Shown here: piece by piece, positions 28,122 through 37,100 of the stretch
How positions within the stretch are numbered: the stretch's first letter is position 1
Layout of the letters: every line of letters begins with the position of its first letter
Source of the DNA: Actinomyces minihominis
Lineage (GTDB): Bacteria; Actinomycetota; Actinomycetes; Actinomycetales; Actinomycetaceae
Reading direction: 5' to 3'
NCBI RefSeq assembly: GCF_900187855.1
Contig: NZ_FYEG01000007.1
Coordinates: 1 to 64,000, forward strand
DNA length: 64,000 nt
Made by a program: the position numbers and the translations under genes
The notes under the pieces: generated by a model
Database searches by the model: none
Seen by the model: the letters and a program-made list of their open reading frames with translations, nothing else
Told to the model about the DNA's origin: nothing

Positions 28122-28919
28122 TCAGTGCCTCGGGGCCTTCAAACCCCGCCACAGCATCTGGGCTGCAACGAAGACCAGGAAGATCGCAAAGAGCGTGTTG
28201 GCCAGGGCTGGGGAAACCGCCACCGCGACCATCGACCCCAGAAAGGTGGTGACGCAGGCCGGGAGCCCCACTGCCAGTGCCGCACTGATATCAACGTTCT
28301 TTGCCCGGAGGTTAGACAGGGTCCCCGCAAGAGCCGTTGGGATCATGATCAGCAGCGATGTCCCGCGTGCTACCAGGTCACTGGCCCCGAACAGCAGCAT
28401 CAGTGCCGGAACGATAATGACACCGCCGCCCACCCCCAGCAGCCCCGAGAGGATGCCGGTGATAATGCCCAGGATGACCAGGGCAATCGCCATGGTCCAG
28501 GTGATCGCCAGCTCCTCGCCTCGCGTTGGCACCACCAGGAAGAGGCTGACAATCACGACGACGATGAAGACCGCGAACCCGATCTGCAGGGGACGGGTCG
28601 GAATCTTCTGCAGCAGGCGTGTGCCAATCTGTGCCCCCACGACGGAACCGAGTACGACAAGCAACGCCGCCACCAGGGACAGGGATCCATTAAGTGCGTA
28701 TGAGATGACCCCGACAAGCGCGAGCGGCACAATCGCGGCGAGCGAGGTGCCGGAGGCCAGTCTGTGCCCAAAGTGCAGCACCAACACCAGTCCGGGGACG
28801 ATGAGGATGCCCCCACCCACCCCGAACATTCCGGAGAGGAAACCGGCCACCAGCCCAATGGTCACCAGACCGGCCCACTGGGTGGGCTTTCTGTTCATCT
28901 CAAGACTGCTTTCGCCCAC
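28122..28919 (-). CDS. Sulfite exporter TauE/SafE family permease
   Basis: A 265-residue integral membrane protein with eight hydrophobic segments in two similar halves. Each half starts with the family repeat: VAGFLSGMFGVGGGILIVPGLV and ITGILSGLLGVGGGVIIVPALM (key G-x-GGG-x-x-x-P). TauE/SafE proteins move organosulfonates, sulfite or other small anions out of the cell; the substrate here is unknown. GTG 28919 has AGGGGA seven bases upstream; ATG 28898 is the alternative. It lies on the same strand as, and just downstream of, the HNH gene. Confidence 0.92.
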   Translation of the reverse strand: MGESSLEMNRKPTQWAGLVTIGLVAGFLSGMFGVGGGILIVPGLVLVLHFGHRLASGTSLAAIVPLALVGVISYALNGSLSLVAALLVVLGSVVGAQIGTRLLQKIPTRPLQIGFAVFIVVVIVSLFLVVPTRGEELAITWTMAIALVILGIITGILSGLLGVGGGVIIVPALMLLFGASDLVARGTSLLIMIPTALAGTLSNLRAKNVDISAALAVGLPACVTTFLGSMVAVAVSPALANTLFAIFLVFVAAQMLWRGLKAPRH

Positions 28920-28935
28920 TGGGTTCCCCTAGTTT

Positions 28936-29667
28936 CTACTTGTCAGCACTATCGGCACACCCGCTGAGGATGCCGTTCAGTGCCTGACGCTCTTCTCGCG
29001 TTACTGTCAGATCCCACTTGTACTTCACAGCCACCTGGCGTGCCGCGTACTGGCAGTGGTAGTCCCCGTTATCGGGTAGCCAGCGGTCTGCCGTCGAAGC
29101 ACCCTTGGCCTGGTTGGCAAGACCGTCCACGGCCAGCAGGTTGAGGGGATCATTCGCAAACTCTAGCCGCTCGCGCGCATCCCAGGACCACGCCCCCGCC
29201 CTCCAGCCATCGGCCAGGGCGACAACATGGTCGATCTGAACCGCCTGACTGGTCTCTTGACCGCGCTCAAAGTAGATGGTGGTATCCGTGTAGGGATCGC
29301 TTAGAACTCCGGACTCAACCACGCAGTCATCGGTGCGGGGGCGGAACCTAACCTCGCTCATATCCCGAGCCAGGATCTCATTTCGGGTGTTGCACCCGTC
29401 CCCGTCTAGATCCGCCCAACCGTCACCAAACTCGGTGCGCACATAGGGGGGTGCGTCCCCGCCCGTTCCGACCTCTGCTACCTCAAGCTCCGAGAGCTTC
29501 CGCAGGGACTCACTTGCCGAGGCATCGACCTCATCGAGCGGATGACCACGCAGGGTGTCCAAGATACTCGGCATGAACAGCCAGATGGCAAGGAGCAGAA
29601 CTCCGAGTCCCACCAGGATCTCTACCAGGGAGCGACGTCGTTTCCGGAGCAGGTTCTTCTTAGCCAT
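28936..29667 (-). CDS. Membrane-tethered HNH endonuclease-family protein
   Basis: A 243-residue protein with a basic N-terminus (KKNLLRKRRRS) and one hydrophobic helix (~15-32), so the rest should be outside the membrane. The nuclease part contains WADLDGDGCNTRNEILARD, QIDHVVALADGW with the HNH His, and FANDPLNLLAVDGLANQAKG with the Asn and Lys. This is the DUF1524/GmrSD-C-like HNH family common as secreted actinobacterial proteins. A role in degrading extracellular DNA or in competition is possible but unproven. Two Cys near the ends of the domain may form disulfides. Confidence 0.88.
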   Translation of the reverse strand: MAKKNLLRKRRRSLVEILVGLGVLLLAIWLFMPSILDTLRGHPLDEVDASASESLRKLSELEVAEVGTGGDAPPYVRTEFGDGWADLDGDGCNTRNEILARDMSEVRFRPRTDDCVVESGVLSDPYTDTTIYFERGQETSQAVQIDHVVALADGWRAGAWSWDARERLEFANDPLNLLAVDGLANQAKGASTADRWLPDNGDYHCQYAARQVAVKYKWDLTVTREERQALNGILSGCADSADK

Positions 29668-29760
29668 ATCGGCTCCATTGTGCCGACTCTAGTGCCAGTT
29701 CAGGGAATCGAATGCCCCCCTTGGGGACAAGTTCACCATCCACACTCGTGCCCCGCGGCG

Positions 29761-30504
29761 CTACGAAGGAATGGACAGGGTCCCCTCGTCTGGGTCAAAC
29801 GGGTTGATCAGACCGGGAAAGTTGTTGCGAACATTTCCTACCGCAGGTGAGACCATGCGCGCGACCAGCGGGGCCGGGGGAACTGCAGCAATCATCTCGG
29901 AGACCGCGTCCCTGTCATTCAGATCCGGATCAAGCCAGGCTGACCAGAGGTTCTTCGGTATGAACAGAGGCATGCGGTCGTGAATGTAGGCGAGTTCACG
30001 GGACGCAGAGCGTGTCAGGAGTGCCGATGTAGCGGGCTCCTCTGACCCCTCTGCGGGCCACTCGAAAATTCCGGCCACCGCCATCAGAGGTTCACTTCCG
30101 GGAGGCGCTCCCCGCCCCTCAGCGTCTCCAAGGGAGAGGAAGTAGGGCTGTTTCTTGCCACCCGGCAAGACCCGCCACTCGTAGTATCCGTTCATGGGGA
30201 CCAGGCTGCGCCTCTTCTGCGCGGCCGTGCGAAAAGTGGGCTTTTCGGTGACGGTTTCAGACCGCGCGTTGATGAGGGGACGGAACCCCTCCTTGGCCCA
30301 GAAGGGGACGAACCCCCACTTCTGGTTGACCAGCTCCCGTTTCGCTGACCCTACGACCTCAGCTTCTTCAACCTGGCGTACCACGCGAATCTGCTGAGAG
30401 GGAGCCTGGTTGTAGGACGGCAAATGCTCGCCCTCGACCAAATCTACTTCGAAGAAGTCGACCAGTTCGTCATCATCCGCATAAATCGTGAATCTTCCGC
30501 ACAT
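29761..30504 (-). CDS. SRAP-family protein (YedK/HMCES)
   Basis: A 247-residue SOS-response-associated peptidase-like protein that forms a thiazolidine crosslink to abasic sites in single-stranded DNA and shields them. The catalytic Cys2 in MCGRF is exposed after Met removal. Other family positions are YNQAPSQ (Asn), INARSETVTEKPTF (Glu), GYYEW and HDRMPLFI (His). Length is normal. The ATG lies almost directly after TAGGGT, so ribosome binding is unusual. It is probably a stand-alone gene for DNA damage tolerance. Confidence 0.94.
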   Translation of the reverse strand: MCGRFTIYADDDELVDFFEVDLVEGEHLPSYNQAPSQQIRVVRQVEEAEVVGSAKRELVNQKWGFVPFWAKEGFRPLINARSETVTEKPTFRTAAQKRRSLVPMNGYYEWRVLPGGKKQPYFLSLGDAEGRGAPPGSEPLMAVAGIFEWPAEGSEEPATSALLTRSASRELAYIHDRMPLFIPKNLWSAWLDPDLNDRDAVSEMIAAVPPAPLVARMVSPAVGNVRNNFPGLINPFDPDEGTLSIPS

Positions 30505-30553
30505 ACCCTATTGTCACCCCGATGGGTCAACAGCGAAAGTGCAGGCTGTGGGG

Positions 30554-31342
30554 CTAGTCCGAAGGTGGGGAGGGGGATTTCCCCGAGCCGCCCCCAACGT
30601 CCTCAATCACAGAGTCATCAAGCGCCTCAAGTCCCCGATGTCCTCGTTGGGCCGCCTTGGTGCGCGCCGCCAGCATCGCCCTCAGCTGCGAAGAAGTCAG
30701 GGAGAGCGACCAGTCGCTGTGAACGGGTAGCTGCCACTTGCGCCAGTGGGCGAGGACGGTGAAGGAGGAACCGACGACAGTCGCGAGGATCATTCCCCAG
30801 GTGGGCTGGCCCAGACTGTAGAGGAGGACCATGATTCCCGCTGAAACCAGTGCCGGGGTGGCGTAGAGGTTGTTGCCCCCAAAGACCATGGGGACGTTGC
30901 CCGCGGTAACATCCCGGATCATCCCCCCACCGACAGCCGTGGTAATTCCCAATAGCAGAGCGGGCATGACCCCGAAACCAACCGACATCGTCTTCATCGC
31001 GCCGGTGGCTGCCCAACAGCCCAGCACGATGCCATCGGCGACGATTAGTGCGACCACCCAGAAGCGAGAGTTCAGTTTCCAAAGGAAGGCAATGGCAGCC
31101 CCGACCAGGGCGGTGGAGATGTAAAGGGGATCGGTAATCGCAACTGGCGCCCCCGCCTGCAGCATGACATCGCGGACGATGCCGCCACCCATGGCAGACA
31201 TGATCGCCAAGATGACAAAACCGACCGCATCGAAGCGCTTGGTCCGGGCCAGTTTTCCGCCCAAGATGCCGTTCAGAAGCACCCCGGTCAGGTCGATGAC
31301 GCGGTAGACGTCGTTGACGACGACACCGTCAAGTTCGTTCAA
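30554..31342 (-). CDS. TRIC/UPF0126-family cation channel protein
   Basis: A 262-residue membrane protein with seven helices arranged as two UPF0126 repeats. Each has a glycine-rich kink, MSAMGGGIVRDVML and TTAVGGGMIRDVTAGNVP, matching the trimeric intracellular cation channel family (YadS-like). It probably conducts K+ or other cations. The basic C-terminal tail has an unusual Ser/Asp/Gly-rich end. The start is TTG 31342 with AGAGGACG upstream. It follows the ferritin-VIT gene by 9 bases on the same strand. Confidence 0.9.
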   Translation of the reverse strand: MNELDGVVVNDVYRVIDLTGVLLNGILGGKLARTKRFDAVGFVILAIMSAMGGGIVRDVMLQAGAPVAITDPLYISTALVGAAIAFLWKLNSRFWVVALIVADGIVLGCWAATGAMKTMSVGFGVMPALLLGITTAVGGGMIRDVTAGNVPMVFGGNNLYATPALVSAGIMVLLYSLGQPTWGMILATVVGSSFTVLAHWRKWQLPVHSDWSLSLTSSQLRAMLAARTKAAQRGHRGLEALDDSVIEDVGGGSGKSPSPPSD

Positions 31343-31351
31343 CGTCCTCTC

Positions 31352-32485
31352 CTAAAGCGTGGTCCCAAACAGCAGCCCGAGGGCGAATGTCAACCCGGCT
31401 GCTACCAAACCGATTCCCAGCTGCCTGAAGGCAGAGAACCAGGGGGTCTTGCCCGAGAGGACCCCGACGGTTCCCCCTGTCATCATGAGGGCGAAACCCA
31501 CGATGACCAGCGAGGCGATGATGGCGGTGTAGCCACTCAAGCCAAAGATGTACGGGAGCAGTGGGATGAGGGCGCCGATGGCAAAGAAAAGGAACGAAGC
31601 CGCGGCCACCTGGAAGGGGCGCCCGATGTTTTCAGCAACATCACCCATCTCGGGTGTAGTCGGCGGTGCAATCAGTTCGACCGCAACGGTTCCAGTGTCT
31701 TCGTGCGGTGCTCCGACAGAATCAAAAATGGCCCTGGCATGGGCTTCAGCCTCTTCAGTGCTTTCACCCCGGGCCCTGAAGAGCAGCACCAGCTCATTTT
31801 GCTCAACGTTGAGTTGCTTGACCGACCTCGGGTTAAGGGGTTCGGGTGTGGAGGCATCAAGTAGCTCCCGCGCGCTGGAAACGGAGATCCACTCTCCGGC
31901 TGCCATCGACAGCGAACCTGCCAGCAGGCCCGCGACACCGGTGGTCAGCACCCACTCGTTGCCCATGCCCGCACCGGCCACACCCAGAATCAGCGCCAGG
32001 TTGGAAACCAGGCCGTCATTGGCTCCGAAGATCGCAGCCCGGAAGTTTCCGGCGATGCGATTGCGGGAAACGGTGGCAAGAGAGCGCACCACCTCACCAT
32101 GGATTCTCTCGTCTGCCACCATCTGCGGGGTGGCATCCCTATCCGACTCATAGTGTGAGCGCTGCTCCGAGCGCTGCACCAGGGCCAGGGTAAAGACCGA
32201 GCCAAAGCGGCCGGCTAGGGCCGCAAGAATGCGCGAGTGCAGACTGGGGCGAGGCGCCGGCTCCGAGTGTTCCCCCAGCAGGGTTAACCAGTGGTTCTCA
32301 TGGCGCTTCTCGGCCTCGGCAAGTTCCAGCATGAACTCCCGCTGCTCACCCTTTTCACGCCGCGCCAGGTTGCGGTAGGTCTGGCTCTCAATCCGTTCCT
32401 CAGCAAGATAGCGGCGCCACTTTTTGATCTGCTGGCGGCTGGGTGCCGCCCCCGCCATTACCTGATCTGACCTCAGTTCTGTCAC
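31352..32485 (-). CDS. Ferritin-like/VIT1 iron transporter (MbfA type)
   Basis: A 377-residue fusion. Residues ~18-150 form a rubrerythrin-like di-iron helical bundle (AEERIESQTYRNLAR with Glu, AEAEKRHENHW with the E-x-x-H motif). Residues ~155-377 are a VIT1/CCC1 domain with five helices: AAIFGANDGLVSNLALILGV, MAAGEWISVSSARELL and a C-terminal ALIPLLPYIFG region. Proteins of this type (MbfA) export iron and protect from peroxide stress. GTG 32485 starts 12 bases after the upstream small gene; ATG 32458 is possible. Iron sensing is expected from the ferritin-like part. Confidence 0.92.
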   Translation of the reverse strand: MTELRSDQVMAGAAPSRQQIKKWRRYLAEERIESQTYRNLARREKGEQREFMLELAEAEKRHENHWLTLLGEHSEPAPRPSLHSRILAALAGRFGSVFTLALVQRSEQRSHYESDRDATPQMVADERIHGEVVRSLATVSRNRIAGNFRAAIFGANDGLVSNLALILGVAGAGMGNEWVLTTGVAGLLAGSLSMAAGEWISVSSARELLDASTPEPLNPRSVKQLNVEQNELVLLFRARGESTEEAEAHARAIFDSVGAPHEDTGTVAVELIAPPTTPEMGDVAENIGRPFQVAAASFLFFAIGALIPLLPYIFGLSGYTAIIASLVIVGFALMMTGGTVGVLSGKTPWFSAFRQLGIGLVAAGLTFALGLLFGTTL

Positions 32486-32497
32486 GAAGGTAGAATC

Positions 32498-32800
32498 TTA
32501 ATCCGTCACCGCGGTCGGTTCGACGTGGGTGACGCGCGCTTCGACAACCAGGGGACCCTGCCCGACGCCGGAGATTTTGCGGTAGACACTGTTCGCGGCG
32601 CGGTCCGTCAGCTGCTCACCCTTGGCGCGCACGACCCCCGCAGCCTGCTCGGCGGCGGCCTCAATCGGAACCGCGACCATGCGCGTGTTACGCAACTTCC
32701 TCATACCCGAAGCGAAGGCCTCGTAGGGAGCGGGCCCCGCCTTGGAGCCCAGCAGGAAACCCACGGCCAAACCAGCCGCAAGGGTGAACTTCATGCCCAT
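32498..32800 (-). CDS. Small YtxH-like membrane-anchored protein
   Basis: A 100-residue protein with an N-terminal hydrophobic segment (MKFTLAAGLAVGFLLGSKAG, the usual YtxH-like glycine-rich opening), then a basic, helical Ala-rich region. It is likely an inner-membrane or envelope-associated stress protein of unknown function. It lies directly upstream of the iron transporter on the same strand, suggesting co-expression. Confidence 0.7.
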   Translation of the reverse strand: MGMKFTLAAGLAVGFLLGSKAGPAPYEAFASGMRKLRNTRMVAVPIEAAAEQAAGVVRAKGEQLTDRAANSVYRKISGVGQGPLVVEARVTHVEPTAVTD

Positions 32801-32843
32801 CAGTAACCAATCCTCAAACGTTTAGTGCCCTGGTCCTGACCTA

Positions 32844-33257
32844 TCACCTGGGATAGAGGCAACGCAGGGTTTCGGTGACCAGCCTACCGGTGCTTTCGGT
32901 CGCAGCGGCGACGGCAACCTTCAGGGTGGCGGCCAGGGCAACTGGGCGCCCGGCCCCGTCAACGACGATGGCGAGGTCGCCACGCTGCGGCAGCGCGCCA
33001 TCATCGGGGTAGTTTTCTTCCGGTTCGACCACTTCAAGGGTCTTTTCGGCAATCAGCTTCTGAGCCAGCGCCGTCGCCTCCTCAGCATTTCCACTGAGGT
33101 GCATCCAGGGCGGAGTCATGGTCGAAGCCTGCTGCTGACCAAAGATTCCCTCAAGGGTGGCCCAACCGACATGATCGCGCGAGAAACCCCAGAAGTCCTG
33201 GACGATCTCTTCCGTTGGGGCCTGCGGAAACCGCGTTGCGGCCGATTCGTTTTCCAT
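32844..33257 (-). CDS. Truncated ASCH-domain-like protein
   Basis: A 137-residue protein. VQDFWGFSRDHVGW, GNAEEATALAQKLIAEKT and especially LPQRGDLAIVVDGAGRPVAL follow the order of the ASCH fold (helix with the Lys-Thr pair, then P-x-x-GD strand and GxGRP loop), an RNA-binding beta-barrel related to PUA. The C-terminal half of the domain is absent: the frame ends 35 residues after GRP. It may be a decayed copy or a short variant. GGAGGG directly abuts the ATG. The family assignment is from pattern memory and is moderate. Confidence 0.5.
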   Translation of the reverse strand: MENESAATRFPQAPTEEIVQDFWGFSRDHVGWATLEGIFGQQQASTMTPPWMHLSGNAEEATALAQKLIAEKTLEVVEPEENYPDDGALPQRGDLAIVVDGAGRPVALAATLKVAVAAATESTGRLVTETLRCLYPR

Positions 33258-33357
33258 CCCTCCAGACTAGGCGACAGACGTTTCGCTGACGACAAAATCT
33301 TTCGTGACTTCACCGCGCCGAGGTGTGTTTAAGGCGAAACACGGCTAGTTTGGAACC

Positions 33358-34137
33358 GTGAGTGAGGTTGAGATTACAACGCCCCGAGGCGTGACCCTAC
33401 GGGGCACCTTCGTGAGCCCTGTGGACACTCAAGATGCCGCTGTCGTGTTCTCGCACTCCTTCCTCTGTGACCGTCAGTCCAGCCCCCACTTCCCCCTTCT
33501 CGCAGCGCGCTACCGACAGCTCGGCTACGCCACCCTGATCTTTGACTACTCGGGACACGGCGCCTCAGATGACGACCCGATTACCTCTGAGAACAGGGTT
33601 GAAGACCTACGGGCGGCCTCCGGTTGGCTGGCTGACCAGGGGTTTAATCGCCAGCTGCTTCACGCCCACTCTTCCGGTTCCATCTCTGCCCTCCGGTCGC
33701 GCCCCAAGGCAGTCAAGGCCGTCTTCCTTTCCAGTCCGATTCTCGGCCCCCTGGACTTCGAATGGGAAAAGATCTTCTCTCCCGATCAGCTTGAGGAACT
33801 TGAGCGGCAACACGAGACCCGCATCTACGAGGACACCAACAGTGGCCGCACCTCGTTCCAGGTCACCCAGCAGACCCTCATCGACCTCTCCCTGAACACG
33901 GCTGAGTCCCTTCTCACCGGCCTCGAACAGCCGACCATGATCCTGTTTGACGAGGGCGATGTGGAACGCGGGGTTGATGTCCAAGCCAAGGATGTTGTCC
34001 GCCTACTCCCCGAGGGTTCCCACCTGGAGATTGCCTCCGGTGAGGATTTCAGCCGCGAGGACCAGCTTCCTGCCATGTGGAAGAGGGCTGAGAAGTGGGT
34101 TCGGGACCAGGTCCCACTCGCCAGGAAAACGCGTTGA
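33358..34137 (+). CDS. Alpha/beta hydrolase
   Basis: A 259-residue cytoplasmic serine hydrolase-like protein. VVFSHSFLCDR is the oxyanion-hole strand, FDYSGHGASDD is the usual G-H-G-x-S loop, and the nucleophile elbow is LHAHSSGSISA with Ala in place of the first Gly of G-x-S-x-G. Acid and His candidates are in LFDEGDVERG and EGSHLEIA. The substrate is unknown. It starts with GTG and its TGA overlaps the TTG of hrpA. Confidence 0.82.
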   Translation: MSEVEITTPRGVTLRGTFVSPVDTQDAAVVFSHSFLCDRQSSPHFPLLAARYRQLGYATLIFDYSGHGASDDDPITSENRVEDLRAASGWLADQGFNRQLLHAHSSGSISALRSRPKAVKAVFLSSPILGPLDFEWEKIFSPDQLEELERQHETRIYEDTNSGRTSFQVTQQTLIDLSLNTAESLLTGLEQPTMILFDEGDVERGVDVQAKDVVRLLPEGSHLEIASGEDFSREDQLPAMWKRAEKWVRDQVPLARKTR

Positions 34138-37100
34138 GCAGTTCTGAGGTAGCGGCGGGAACGGGCGGTCATCGTCCCCGACGCCGCAGTTCCGGGCGGG
34201 GTCGCCCGAGACAGGCGCGCGGTCCGCGCCAGGGCACCGCCGGGCAGGTCCAACGGGACTTCACCTTTGGTCCGGCCCAGCTCGCCGCACGCGCAGCCGC
34301 CCTCCCTGTCGTCACCTACCCCGACCTTCCAGTCAGTGCCCGGCGCGACGATATCGCGCGTGCCATCCGTGACCACCAGGTTGTCATTGTCGCCGGTGAG
34401 ACCGGTTCGGGTAAGACCACGCAGCTTCCGAAAATTTGCCTGGAGCTAGGGCGCGGGATTTCCGCGATGATCGGTCACACCCAACCCCGCCGCCTCGCAG
34501 CGCGCGCCGTTGCGGAGCGCATCGCCGACGAACTGGGACAGAAAGTCGGCAAAGAGGCCGGTGAGGTTGTCGGCTACCAGGTCCGTTTCACAGATGAGGT
34601 CGGGCCAACCACCCTGATCAAGCTGATGACCGACGGCATCCTATTGGCAGAGATGGGGACCGATCCCCTGCTGCGCCGCTACGACACCATCATCGTTGAT
34701 GAGGCACATGAGCGAAGCCTGAACATCGACTTCATCCTCGGTTACCTCGGTCGTATCCTGCCCCAGCGCCCCGACCTCAAGGTCATCATCACCTCGGCGA
34801 CCATCGACTCGCAGCGCTTCGCCGACCATTTTGCCAAGCAGACCGGCCAACCCGTCCCCGTCATTGAGGTCTCGGGTCGCGCCTACCCCGTTGAGGTCCG
34901 CTACCGACCCCTGTCTGCCGACCTCGCCAAATCGGATGAGGACGAGGGAGCCGTGAAAGACTCCGCCCTCACACCCAGCCTGGGCACCGCCCTGCATCCC
35001 GAACCCAACCCTGGAGAGCTGGCCACCTACGGCTACGGCCTCGGGGACGACCTCGACATCGAGTCCGCCCTCGTCCACGCCGTTGACGAACTGCTGACCG
35101 AAGAACGCGGCGACATCCTGGTTTTCCTACCTGGTGAACGCGACATTATTGAGGCCGAACAGGCACTCAAGGAACACCTCGGTCGGCGCTACGTCGCCGA
35201 TGAGCGCGATGCCCACGGCTATGACGGGGTGCAGATCCTCCCTCTTTTCGCCCGCCTCAGCGCGGCCGACCAGCACCGCATCTACGCCCCCCATTCGGTC
35301 CAGCGCGTCATTCTTTCCACCAACATCGCCGAGACCTCGCTGACCGTGCCCGGCATTCGCTACGTCATTGACGCGGGCCTCGCACGCATCAGCCGCTTCT
35401 CCAACAAGACCAAGGTGCAACGCCTCCCCATCGAACCGGTCTCGAAAGCCTCCGCCTCCCAACGCGCAGGTCGTGCCGGTCGTACCAGCGAGGGCATCGC
35501 GATCCGCCTCTACTCGGAACGCGATTTTGAGCGCCGTCCCCACTACACGGAACCCGAAATACTCCGCACCTCCCTGGCCTCTGTCATTCTGCAGATGAGC
35601 GCCCTGGGACTGGGTGAGGTCAAGAACTTCCCCTTCCTTGACGCTCCGAACCCGCGCGCCGTGCGGGACGGAGTCCAGCTCCTCACCGAGATCGGCGCTC
35701 TCGACGCCAAAGAAAAGATCACCCCCCTGGGCCGGCGGCTAGCAACGCTTCCCATCGACCCGCGCCTCGGGCGCATGCTTGTTGAGGCTGACAAGAATGG
35801 CTGCGCCTCAGACGTCCTCGTCATCGTGGCTGCCCTGTCGATTCAAGACCCGCGTGAACGCCCTCTTGAGATGCAGGAGGCGGCGGATCAGGCCCACCGT
35901 CGCTACGCGGATCCAACCTCCGACTTCATCACCTACCTCAACATGTGGCGCTACCTGGGCGTCCGGGCTCGCGATCTATCCGGCAGTGCCTTCCGCAGGC
36001 TTTGTAAGCGCGAGTTCTTCCACTACCTGCGCTACCGCGAGTGGCGGGACATCGTCGGCCAGCTACGGCAAATGTGCCGTCAGGTGGGGATCCGGGTGGA
36101 ACCCCTCGGTCTGCCCTCACCAACCTTCATTAACTCTCTGCGTGATGAGGCGAACCACGTGGCCCGCGCTGTCATTGAGTACGGGCAGGGCACGAAGACG
36201 GTCGATGCCGATGAGGTGCATCGCGCTATGCTCTCCGGCCTCCTCTCGAACATCGGCTCCTGGGATGAGGCCAAGCGTGAGTATGCCGGGGCCCGGGGTT
36301 CCCGATTCACAATCTGGCCTGGTTCCGCGCTGAAGAAACGTCGCCCCGAGTGGATCATGGCCGCCGAGCTGGTCGAGACTTCACGCCTGTTCGCCCGTAC
36401 CGTTGCCGGAATCAAACCGGAGTGGATTGAAGCCTACGCGGGCGACCTCGCCAAACGCAGCTACTCGGAACCGGTGTGGTCGAGGGCGCGCGGTTGTGCC
36501 CAGGTGACCGAGAAGGTCACCCTCTACGGGTTGACGCTGGTCGCAAACCGAACGGTTCCGCTAACGCGGCTGGGGGACACCGTCCTCGGGCGTGACTGGG
36601 GTGGTACTGCTGCGGACTCACTGGAGGAGCTGGCGACTGTTCCGACCTCGCTGTCGGCGCGTGACCTGGCCCGGGAAATGTTCATCACCCACGCACTTGT
36701 GGAAGGCGACTGGCGCGAGAACCACCTCGGTTTTGTCAAGCACAACAAAGACATCATGGCCGAGGCCGAAGATATCTCGAAGCGGATGCGCGACCCCTCC
36801 CTCGTCCCCGATGAGGCGACCCGCTACCGCTTCTTCGCCAGTCGTGTCCCGGTTTCGGCTACCTCGAGTGCCGCCTTCCTCAAGTGGTGGAAGACGCAGC
36901 GCCTTGAGACCCCGAAGCTCCTCAACTACACGCTCGAAGAGCTGCTGCCCTCGGGGGCGCTTCTTGACCCCCAAGCGTTCCCCAGCACCTGGAAGTCGGG
37001 CGATCTGGAGTTGGAGATCCGCTACGCCTTCACCCCGGGCAGCCAGGAGGATGGCGTCACCGTTGTCATCCCCCTCGCGATTCTGCCGCGCGTTAAAGAC

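Noticed and set aside
28087-28932. 281-codon plus-strand frame
   Set aside because: Antisense to the TauE permease with its clear repeated GVGGG motifs; Pro/Thr/Arg-rich product.
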